64,000 nt of DNA from Favolaschia claudopus. Its lineage: Eukaryota; Basidiomycota; Agaricomycetes; Agaricales; Mycenaceae. Location: positions 62,001-126,000 of the forward strand of contig JAWWNJ010000254.1 in assembly GCA_037176885.1 (NCBI GenBank). Direction: 5' to 3'. Position numbers and translations under genes: made by a program. Shown here piece by piece: positions 55,200 through 64,000 of this stretch. How positions within the stretch are numbered: the stretch's first letter is position 1; each line of letters opens with the position of its first letter. The notes under the pieces were generated by a model that was not told where the DNA came from, searched no databases, and worked only from the letters and a program-made list of their open reading frames with translations.

Positions 55200-56540
55200 T
55201 ATTTCCCCGCAGCGCTTCAAGTTCACCACTGATTTTGTCCGCCCGATCCAGAAATAGTCGCAGTCGCTAACGGAATCAAAATTCAAATTGAGGTCGAGGT
55301 AGGGCCCAGGGGAGGAGATGCCAGTTGCTGCATCCAAAAGCGACCCCATACCTCTGGGGAATTTTCGAACGAGTTTGCCGTTATTGCGAATCTGGACTGT
55401 GCCTGAGTTTGATGCCAATCAATGTGGCGGTGTAATGTGACTAAGCAACTGTGCAGGACGGAGGGGCGAGAAGGCGAGAGACAAAGTCTGCGGCGACGAT
55501 TGTTGGCCCCAGAGTGATAAACAGTATGTGTGGGTGTTATTGCAGCCTGCTAAGATCATGCTAAGAGCCAGAGGTGAGAAATGAGCTGGATGTGAGGGAG
55601 ACCAGTGTTTTATTAAAAAAAAAAAAGATCTCGATGAAATGGACTTGGGATGGACGGCGAGACAGAGTGAATAGAATGCAGAAGCGCCCTCGGGACCATT
55701 AATTGTTGGGTGAAGAGTTGCGTACGAAGACAACGGCCTGAGTAGAGTAGAGTATGGAAGTGATTTTTTTTTGTCGCCGTCACACGCCTCTCTTTTCGCA
55801 CTATGTCCATTCTACTGACGGCTTGCGAACCAGCACGCGCGTTGTATGCGAAGTGCGGAGGAGAACTAGTCATAGGCAGCTTTTGCGTAGTCAAGCAGGT
55901 GGTGGTAGTACGGGGTCATGGAATTTTGATATTTTCTACTCCTTGTGCTCCGCACGCTCGTTCTCCACACTGCTGACAATTTCGACTGGGCCAATCATGT
56001 CTTTTTGACAAGAAGCGGAGGGAAGTAGATTTCCGCGATTTTGGAGATGGTGGTGGTAACCCGCGAACGAACCTGTGACCGCGACGTAACACACATAGCA
56101 CTGTCACGAATTACCATTACACTAGTGACTAAAGTATTGCCGTCTATTGCCGTCTATGGTGCCGCTCACTTAGTCTACGGTTGGCGGGAAGGCCGCGGTT
56201 GGTTTCGACTTCTGATTTCTGTCATCGGCCATTTGTCCGAGCACATCCTTGCATACAAAACCAAGCACCACTTTGCCATAAGGCTAGTGGGGGTCGATCT
56301 GAATACATAAATGTGACACTAAGATACTCAGAAAATGAATTTATTATGTTAATAGAGTTCGAAACGCTTGGAGGATGGTTTCTTCCTAAATAAGGCAATG
56401 CCGGTTATAGCGGAGACCCGGCCACGCGATCACATGACCCATTATTATTTTCTTTTGCGCCGCGTTATGCGTGAGGGAAGCCAGTCTGACTTCAAACTGC
56501 AGCAGTTAACAGACTGGGGTAGATATAGGCGCCTTGTGCC
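55200..56540. other. No gene recognised
   Basis: Minus-strand open stretch at 55131-55418 without a motif; an A12 run at 55615. Nothing else can be supported. Confidence 0.35.
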
Positions 56541-56543
56541 GCA

Positions 56544-57130
56544 TTGACAGCGAAAAACAGCGAGGTTCTGCTTGGTAATTTAAGTATGGACAGAGATAAT
56601 GCTACTCAAACAGAAATCGCCTCGTACAAGCCTCGAGTTTCAACCTGCTCACGAATCCGAGGCGCCATAGCATTGAATATAGCCCATCCAGACAATGCTT
56701 CAATTGTCGGAGAGCCCAAATGGATATAAACTTCGAATGCAAGGGCTTGTCTTATTTACCTAAATTCATGGGGTAGACTATCGTCAACGGGGAAAACTAT
56801 GTCTCCAAGCGATGCTACACTATTGGCGACAACCTTCCGATGTCCATTCTTGCTAACCGTGACCAGCTCGTGAAAGAGGCCATCACCCTTGGTCGCGCCG
56901 AGTTCACTATCAACACATTCCAACATTTTGTCTATTTGTACTCGAAGAAGACACTGGTTCTGGCAGATATAAAGGGTGCGTTGAATTCCCAGCTTCGGAG
57001 TTTGAACAGATCTAATGCTCTTTCCGTAGCCTCAGAAAGTCACAGTCGTCTGAGTCAGAATGCTGTCTTGTTTGATCTTATGGAGGAAGAGACTGTACTA
57101 TATCCCGGACGGCATTCAACTGCCACCTGA
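56544..57130 (+). pseudogene. Alpha-kinase-like domain remnant
   Basis: After an acceptor at 56776 the sequence reads TIVNGENYVSKRCYTIGDNL, PMSILANRDQLVKEAITLGR, AEFTINTFQHFVYLYSKKTL, VLADIK; a 54-nt GT-AG intron (56976-57029) leads to SESHSRLSQNAVLFDLM. The KR...IG...NRxxLxxE spacing and the closing FxHFxYxYS...LADI plus VLFD pattern match, from memory, the atypical alpha-kinase (MHCK/EF2K-type) proteins common in Agaricomycetes. Most of the kinase core between these blocks is missing and the 3' part is out of frame, so it is a remnant. The upstream open stretch 56544-56729 may be an earlier exon. Confidence 0.45.
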
Positions 57131-57970
57131 ATTTACCTTTGTATTCAACATACTTGCAGTAAATAAATGTGCTACAACTTGCAAAACTCGCTGTTTTCTG
57201 GCGGGAATTGTGTCAGAGATTATCTTGATCATTATGAACGTGAAACCACCTCAAACAGTTGTCAGACTGTTTTTGTGTCGCCGCAAAGCGAAGCATCAGA
57301 GGGACAACTGCCGAGTCATGTGATCGCGTTAGGCGGCCGTGATACGATCAAAACTTATTTTTTCACTCCCTTATGCATTTGAGCAAGTTTTTATATGATC
57401 GATATTGCTCACTACTATAACAGCAGCATATATACACTACTTATCTTAGCACCAAAGCGCCCATGGCAAATCGGCACTGGGTTTTGTGTGCGAGGTGACC
57501 TGGTACAGCCACTCGGACCACTTCCCGAAACGGCTGATGACAGGAATCAAAAATCAAAATCAACCGCGGCCTTCCCGCCAACCGTACTTAGTCACCGCTA
57601 CTTCTGTACAGAAATTGATGGCCCATTGATCTCATCGGGGAAAAATCTGATTTTTTAATCCTCTTGCAGAAATGCTCCATTTCATGGTAGCTACATTTCG
57701 GCAAGAGGGATTGAGCTCAGAATAAAAATTGGGCGAGATATATATTTTAACTTCGACCGAATTGGCCATCCCTAACAAAATGTCTCAAGCGAGGCCTTAC
57801 GAGGGGTGGAATACCACTGGAAAGGGCAAAAACGATGATCTTTTCCGCGCTGCGCGCGCTAAATCCTTCCAAAAAAGCTCTAAATTTGAGCCAAAATCTG
57901 CGAATCTAGGGGGTCTAGTAGCCAACAATTTTCCGCGGCCAGATTGGCCGCTGTGCAAAACTAGCGGTGA
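57131..57970. other. No gene recognised
   Basis: Short frames only; a weak continuation of the kinase-like gene (YNLQNSLFSGGNCVRDYLDH) occurs near 57170. Confidence 0.35.
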
Positions 57971-57989
57971 CTAAGTGAGCGGCACCATA

Positions 57990-58170
57990 ATAGTGCACAC
58001 TTTCATAAGCATCACATGTACTTCATGCGTTTGCAATAGAACCACTTCGTTCCTAGACAAACGCAAAGTTTCTTCGGCTCCTCCTCTCCCCAACTCGATA
58101 CGGGCGATACCGACAGCGGAATAACGCTGACAATATCGTTCGATGTTGGTACCTCTTAATAAGTCGGTAT
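57990..58170 (-). repeat. Dispersed repeat, inverted relative at 9700-9870
   Basis: On the minus strand TCGGTATCGCCCGTATCGAG and AACTTTGCGTTTGTCTAGGA align with 9750-9815. Old, diverged; perhaps part of an LTR. Confidence 0.5.
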
Positions 58171-60277
58171 ACCAGGAACCTTGCCAGGAACTCACCCCCT
58201 TGCCCGTTCAGATGACCGACAGTATCACCTTGTACGCCACCCGGGCCCATTCTGCCCTCACTACTTACTTGCCTCTTCTTCAATGTTTAACCTCCTCTAG
58301 CCGCCTCCCTCAGACTCATCCAATACCCCCCAGCTTTGCAAGCCAGGGTTTGGTTTAAAAACCGAAGTACACTCGGAGCAAGACCGGGTGTCTCACGTGT
58401 CGTAGGAAGAGAAAAAAGGTCTGTCCGGCACCCATCGTACTTTGGTGGCCTGCAGATTGACACCTTAATAGTGCGACGAAGCAAAGCCCAATTGTACGCG
58501 GTGCTCCTGTAGCCTAGGTTCGGAACAAGCCTTCTCCGGTCCGGGCAAGCCGGACTAACTCGGAGAGAGGCTTGGTCCAAACTACCAAAAAAGGCCAATG
58601 TCCTTATGATTGTCTACTGCTCGTAATTCAGCACCAACCCTCATAAAACAAGTTAAGGCTCAGTTAATGGAAGCATACCCATATGCTCATGCACTTGAAT
58701 TGATAAAATACCTCAATTTTAGTGTCGTATGCTCGGACTTGATGCCTGTTTCGGCATTTTCTAAACCTCCTTGGATCGCCTTAGTTTTCAGCTATATGCA
58801 CCTAGTTCTGCCTCAGATCGGCTAATATGATCACATACTACAGTTTCTCAACCAAAGCTTTGCTATGAAACTCGATGCTTCGCACAAGGAATGCAGATTT
58901 CGCTGCAAAGAGTGAAATGTCACGTATGTGACATGCGTGACAAACGCGCTTGCGAAGCTGCAAACTTCCTTCCTAGTGGGCGCAGAGACAGAAAGAATCT
59001 TGAAAATTATTCAGAAGGCATACTTGACATCCTTACATATGTTCAGAAAATTTTGGGACGAAAAACCAAACGTTGACCCTTCACTAGAGAATTTTGTGCA
59101 GCCTTTTCTTGCTCGTCAAAGCGTACATCAGCGGGCTGTATTGAAGCAACACGGGCTTGAAATAATAATTAAAGTAGTTCATGCTGTCCGCATACATCTC
59201 AGGTACATGTCATACACCTACAGAGAAGAGATTCCGCCAACGGCTGAGCTCCTGGACCGAGCTCAAGACATCCCTCTTTTTCTTGATCTTGGCACAAGCC
59301 CCTTCTCAGAATCCGTGTGTCCGCACGTGAATGTCATGTGAGTTGAGAAGGCGGCTTGATCCGAACCTACCTGTAGCCAGCATAACGTGTGTGCGTTGTC
59401 TCTTGTACGCGTCTGGAAATTAAGAGGAGAGGGATTATCAGTGTATATGGCCTTCAGGTATCCCTGCAAGACGAGTTCGGCACCCCACGTCATCATCCAC
59501 CGCCTCCCAAGCTGCGCCATCCCTTCGCTCAAATCACGTCCCGGTACCCCCACAACAACGTCAAATCCATGTATCCACCCGCCATCAGTAATTCTGCTGC
59601 TAAGTTCAAGCACCCTATACTCATATTGCTGTAGGAACAGCCGCTGCTTGCCACGCATGTTTAATCCCGAAGAACTTGGCCATGTCCATGGTAGTTAGTG
59701 AGTGGAAAATTCGGTTTCCGCCTCTCATTGCTCACCGTCCAACTCTGGTCCGAATGTAAGCAGCCCCATGCCTCATCCTGTGTTTGCCTCCGACATCCCA
59801 CCGCATTTATTGCGCTCTGATTTCTGCGTCATCAACGGCGGGCTTGCTCAAAACTCTTATTCTTATTCTTATCCTTTGGCGGATGAGCAGGAAGCATACA
59901 GAATGATGAATGGAACCACCCCATCATTCCACAGATGTTGAAAGATTCAGTAAATACATAATGCTGTAGGGATAGTCGGGATAGGGACTATGATTGCGAA
60001 ATCAATACTGTGCCCAGGACAGAAAAATACCAATCAACTTGCCCAATTGATTAATCTCAGTCGGTTCAGCTTGCCTCATACTTAAACAAATCCCTTGCCG
60101 AGTTGGTATTTTATGTTGGAATTCATGGCGGCTTGTTACTTGGGATTTCGGTCCTACAGTGGCCGCCATTAAAACTGCACCAAGCGGTTCTGGGGCATTC
60201 AGTGTGTCTTTTGACGCAAACAAAGTTCTGGACATGGAATACGGGTGAAATGACTTTTTTAGGCAACTTACCCCATG
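58171..60277. other. No gene recognised; one open stretch of unknown kind
   Basis: 58928-59341 is open on the plus strand (TERILKIIQKAYLTSLHMFR, KFWDEKPNVDPSLENFVQPF) and looks protein-like, but no family is recognised and no confident exon structure can be drawn. The rest has short frames and a TTATTC short repeat near 59860. Confidence 0.3.
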
Positions 60278-60698
60278 ACCATATATAGTAATTCGAGTGT
60301 AATGAATTTTTTAAGGGATTGATAAACAGGGCACTTTTCAGTGCTACACCCCACCGAGAAACGGTCTTCATAGGTCGAAAGTACTCGCAAATACGACCTC
60401 AGTCATATGTTACTTTACCTAGATTCCTACAGTTTTGGACCCGCAATGGCTGCTTGAAGATGGTCATTTTGGTCAATTTTTGAATAAATCTGGCATTTTT
60501 AGGCCAAAATGGCCATCTTACAGCAACTATTACGGGCTCAAATCGGCAGCAAACTAAGTAAAGTCAGATATGACTGAGATCGTTTTTAGGAGTACTTTCA
60601 TCCTATGATGCTTATTTTGCTGTAGGGTTCACCGCTGAAAAGTGCGCTGTAAAAAAACACATAAAAAAATTCACTGTGGCTCGATTACCATATATGGT
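60278..60698. mobile_element. 421-bp foldback element (near-complete inverted repeat)
   Basis: The left arm (60278-60490) pairs with the right arm (60500-60698) almost throughout: ACCATATATAGTAATTCGAG, GCACTTTTCAG, GAAAGTACTC, CTCAGTCATAT, AAGATGG(C/T)CATTTTGG all recur inverted. The whole unit could fold into one long hairpin. No coding sequence and no clear target duplication. Confidence 0.82.
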
Positions 60699-61582
60699 AA
60701 TTGGGTCGTTCGCTCAAAAATTTTCATTTCACTCAGATTTCATGTCCTGCACTTTGTTTGAGCCCAGAGACCACGTCAATGACTCGAAACGCCTTGTTGC
60801 ATTGTTTTCTGCAGCCACTGTAAAACTGAATTGATGCCATGCCTTGGATTTTTATAGGCCCATGTCCCATGTCGGTGGACGGGTCAAAGAAATCAAGTTT
60901 TCATACTGGCCTTCGAGATGTATGACATGTTCCATAAGGCCAGGGACTTGACTGAGTATGTTGTGGACATCTTGTACAGTGCCCACCGCCACCTTTTCGA
61001 CACACGTGCCCTGACTGATCGGCTGAGAATTAGACTTCGAGACCAAGATTTTTGGAAGGAAACCGATGAAAAGAATGCGATTGACGTTGAGACCTCATTT
61101 TATTACGTAATCGGTGGCCTTGAGCTCAAAATTTCCTCTATTTTTTTGCCCTTTTCCCGACTCCTCGCGGTCCAAACTCACTTCCACTCGGCCAAAAATG
61201 GACTTTTGCTCTCGGTCCGAGGCTCTAGGCGTCGGCTATAGGTAGGTGGCTGTGCAATCGGTCATTTTTTCTGGGTCCGAAAACTGATTTTTGATGCTAC
61301 AGTTGTCGACACACAAAACTGACAAGTTACGTTACGGCTGATCTAGAGTTGTTTGGGACCCAATTTTAATTTTTGGACTCAGAATTACCCAAAGAGCTCA
61401 AACACCATGCTCCGAACTTTTTCCTACGAGAAAGTTGCGGCAGCCAAATTTTCGGCCGAAAGTCAATTCTCAATTTTGTGATTTGAGTCGATTTCCGAAA
61501 ATCGGATTTTTTTGTACACCGCCACATGCCACATGTCACACGTTACTTCTCCTTATCTACGGCTTCAAGGTCATACAATTGT
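60699..61582. other. No gene recognised
   Basis: AT-rich, with short frames. Near 61070 AAAAGAATGCGATTGACGTT resembles 36975, an old dispersed repeat. Confidence 0.4.
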
Positions 61583-62100
61583 TTAGGACAATAGAATCTT
61601 CATACCTCCAGGTTTTCGTATTCGAACCTTTCTTTCAGCCTCATATCTTTCTTGGCTTGGTAACCAATCACTGTCACCAGCATCTCTCTTATCTTCTTCC
61701 TCCTTTACAACCATCTCCAGCAAACGCTCCTTGAACTTCGCAGTTGCAATCTGTTCCCAGTCATCTTCATCATAGACATCATCATAGTCTGTTTCAACCT
61801 CCAGATAGACTATGGAATCAAGCTCTAGATCATTTGGCCTTTCTTTATCCCCATAGTCTGATAGCTCCTCTGGATCTGAAGAACAGGGACTTGGACTACG
61901 ACGGCTATAAGGAGCAGGATCTGCCCGAGATCTTCCACCTAGTCCGGTGACCGTCTGTCTATGGAGGCAAGCCTGTCGATAGACACGACAGGCTTGCCTC
62001 CATACACAGGCTGGATTCGAGCCTATCTTCCACCTTGATTTTCAAGCCCAGAGGTATTTCTTTTGGATTTTTTAGCAGGTCTGCCTCTTTTGCTGGCCAT
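61583..62100 (-). pseudogene. AT-hook, acidic protein ORF split by an 86-bp insertion
   Basis: ATG at 62100 (minus) starts MASKRGRPAKKSKRNTSG with an AT-hook-like KRGRPAKK at residues 4-11. A TAG soon follows, but it belongs to an 86-bp insertion (61940-62025). Removing that with one duplication leaves an open frame: GLENQGGRSRADPAPYSRRS, PSPCSSDPEELSDYGDKERP, NDLELDSIVYLEVETDYDDV, YDEDDWEQIATAKFKERLLE, MVVKEEEDKR ... SDWLPSQERYEAERKVRIRK, stop at 61583-61585 or an intron donor just before it. About 140 residues. An AT-hook plus acidic region suggests a chromatin or transposon-associated protein; the family is not identified. Confidence 0.6.
61940..62025. mobile_element. 86-bp hairpin micro-MITE with 9-bp duplication
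   Basis: Flanked by TCTTCCACC on both sides (61931-61939, 62026-62034). It begins TAG and ends CTA. A perfect 19-bp stem (61960-61978 with 61986-62004) and 7-nt loop occupy the centre. The ORF it sits in is continuous without it. Confidence 0.85.
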
Positions 62101-62400
62101 GGGAGGAGGGGGAATGGTGTGCGAGAGCGCCCCACGATTCTTTGCTACATATGTGAGCAGGGATTTCATTGGCAGTTCACCGGAAATGAGCCTCAGAAGG
62201 CAGCTGACATGTGTCAGGTGATGTGGGAAAAAACATTCAATTTCTCTAAAACGGCTCGATAAATTGTTTTGATTCGTTCAGAATCTTAATCCCCTCGTCA
62301 ATCCGCGTCGATTCTATGTTTTTCGAAGAATTTAGCTTGAGTTTTCGCCGGCGGCCAAAATTTTGGCACTTACATAACTTGTTCGGCTAATTCCCGGCCA

Positions 62401-62456
62401 ACCGCTCGATAGAATTACATGATTTATAACCGCTCGATAGAATTACATGATTTATA
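62401..62456. repeat. 28-bp unit, two exact tandem copies
   Basis: ACCGCTCGATAGAATTACAT followed by GATTTATA occurs twice in succession (62401-62428, 62429-62456). Confidence 0.95.
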
Positions 62457-62544
62457 TATGGATCGAAAGCTCTCAAGGAGATTTCTCGTTTGGTGTACTT
62501 GACGACATGACTTTAATCGGAAAATCTTTCTTGTCAGTTTCGTG

Positions 62545-62884
62545 CAAGGGGTGTCAGATCTCTGGATCGGCCATACATCGCGTTTTGGTCACGTTTTCCT
62601 TACGTTCTGACGTCGAAACCGAACAAGTCCGACGAATCGGATTCTTTCGGACAGCTCGTCTCACCTCCTCCACCGCGATACCGAAGACACTGCTGCATAA
62701 AAAATAGCTAGTGGTCGTAGTTGATCCCTTCTTGCAACCCTCCATGAGTTTTACGGGGCAGAAGTAATAGATACAGTGTATAAAGGCAATATTGATCGCT
62801 CTCGGATATACTTCCCAATCTGAGGGGGGGGGGGGGGGGGGGTCGTGAGAACGTATGTGCGATCCAGAGATCTGACACCTCTTG
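62545..62884. mobile_element. 340-bp hAT-type MITE (CAAGAGG)
   Basis: Ends CAAGGGGTGTCAGATCTCTG and the inverse of CAAGAGGTGTCAGATCTCTG, flanked by a perfect 8-bp duplication GTTTCGTG (62537-62544, 62885-62892). A run of 19 G lies at 62824-62842. A partial relative is at 47901. Non-coding. Confidence 0.93.
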
Positions 62885-62892
62885 GTTTCGTG

Positions 62893-63441
62893 TGTCCACA
62901 ACTGTACGGCTTAGATTTTTATAAGTCCGACAGCTACAATCAAACTGAGTCGTTTGCCGTGGTTTCCCGAAGAAACCAAGGTTTTTTGCGGGCCGGGAAA
63001 CGATTACAAAATGTTGACTTTCCCACACCTATTCGGGTAGTCGAGACGTGATGGATGGCACTGTAGTGAAGCCATGATGCGGATGAGCGAGAAGGTAGCC
63101 AGATACGACGCGTAATACCGGAAAGACGTGACGCGTCACACATGCAGGCTGTAGACAAACAACATCCAATAATTGCCGTCTTGGGTAGGTGATGCCGGCG
63201 AGGCCGAGTTCACCACCCGAGTTCACCAAGTTCACGAGGTTGACCAAGTTTTCCTCTACTTGGTGCACTTCCTCAGCCAGGGATTTTCTGCGGGATGCCA
63301 TTAATATTGCAAATTGCAATAATCCGTGCCAAACAAATGTCTTGTACTTTGTTTAACTTGTTCGCAGTCGGTCCCGCCCCCTGCCTGCCACGATGGCGCT
63401 AAAAATCTTAAACAAGTTGCAAATGAATCCTAAGATGAATT
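62893..63441. other. Possible start of a minus-strand gene
   Basis: A minus-strand frame beginning MASRRKSLAEEVHQVEENLV (start near 63301) has a short coiled-coil, NLVNLVN repeat, then loses coding character. It may be the first exon of an unknown gene. No other feature seen. Confidence 0.25.
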
Positions 63442-63767
63442 CAAGAGGTGGCAAGATCTTGAATCGGGCACACCCATCAACATACGTAAGAGACCCTCCC
63501 CCCCCCCAAATGCGGAAGTGCCATCAATTGACTGTCCTGCAGCCTCGCAGGGGCTCGAGCTGGAGTGGAGTCGTAGTTGGGCCCTTGAAGGCCTCTTGTA
63601 TCGTATTCTACCTCACTGCTTGCGCATGGGCACCAAGGAATGCACTATAGACCTCAAGATATTTGAGAATGACAATTTTCGCTGACGAAGTCGAACCAAA
63701 CGGCATGAAAACGTGACTTTTACGTTGGATCATCAATGTGCCCGATTCAAGATCTTGCCACCTCTTG
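63442..63767. mobile_element. 326-bp hAT-type MITE (CAAGAGG)
   Basis: The ends CAAGAGGTGGCAAGATCTTG (and on, about 32 bp) are inverted copies, flanked by a perfect 8-bp duplication GATGAATT (63434-63441, 63768-63775). A C10 run sits at 63498-63507. Non-coding. Confidence 0.93.
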
Positions 63768-63775
63768 GATGAATT

Positions 63776-64000
63776 TACAGGGAGTGTCCCGTTTCCCACC
63801 CATGCCTGTGACTTGGCGTGAGAGGACACGTTACTGCATGGCTTCCACCTTTCAAATTCCCTTACAAGTTCCCCGTACCGTAAAAAAGCCGCGCATTGCA
63901 ATATGGCTTCCTGGAATGGACGATATTCAAAGGACAACCAAGCGCAGCGCACCCTCTCCGCTCTATGACAAGACCTCTCGGACCTCCGCCGCACACACAA
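63776..64000. other. No gene recognised
   Basis: The window ends in a short minus-strand open stretch without a motif. Confidence 0.35.

Noticed and set aside
1..64000. CRISPR array, bacterial operon, phage or tRNA/rRNA genes
   Set aside because: No regularly spaced repeats, no ribosome-binding-site-linked gene strings and no RNA gene signatures; the introns and element types are fungal.

Overview
The window reads as a transposon-dense, gene-poor stretch of a filamentous basidiomycete genome, most likely Agaricomycetes. The evidence is short GT-AG introns (about 41-57 nt), F-box genes, a degraded alpha-kinase-like gene, a chromodomain Gypsy element, Copia and LINE fragments, and DNA transposons nested up to three or four deep. 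No tRNA, rRNA, CRISPR array or bacterial-style operon was found. Only one ordinary host gene looks intact (F-box, 25.85-26.90 kb). Two others are broken by insertions: an F-box pseudogene at 30.5-32.1 kb and a Nudix (DUF4743-type) gene at 38.7-39.2 kb.

Layout. 1-8.5 kb: a Gypsy reverse-transcriptase fragment joined to a Copia gag-pol, which is split by a TA-flanked element, then a TIR element carrying a degraded gene, then a reversed Gypsy pol with chromodomain held between 120-bp inverted arms. 7.6-21.5 kb: three copies of a TAGTCT-ended repeat with 9-bp target duplications, a coiled-coil gene remnant, a 667-codon chimeric ORF (transposase-like plus LINE endonuclease), and a Mutator-like element with 74-bp TIRs. 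22-25.6 kb: a TIR element enclosing a small four-exon gene, and a hAT-in-hAT nest. 25.8-32.1 kb: the two F-box genes. 33-41 kb: mostly non-coding repeats, then the Nudix gene cut by a 5'-truncated LINE. 42-45.7 kb: a nest of hAT-type elements. 48-54.3 kb: one long spliced transposase-like gene, interrupted by a hAT element that itself contains a gag-only LTR retroelement with identical LTRs. 54-64 kb: gene remnants, a 421-bp foldback element, an AT-hook ORF split by an 86-bp hairpin insert, and two more hAT MITEs.

The two strongest themes are these. (1) A set of hAT-type MITEs with CAAGRGG termini; eight insertions have 8-bp target-site duplications readable directly in the sequence (seven perfect, one with a single mismatch). 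(2) A repeated gene family (complete-length but broken copy at 48-54 kb, fragment at 13.9-14.7 kb) whose motifs suggest a P-element/THAP9-like RNase H-fold transposase with an N-terminal zinc finger. Insertions were delimited by reading matching flanks, and in several cases by showing that removing the insert plus one duplication leaves a continuous reading frame.
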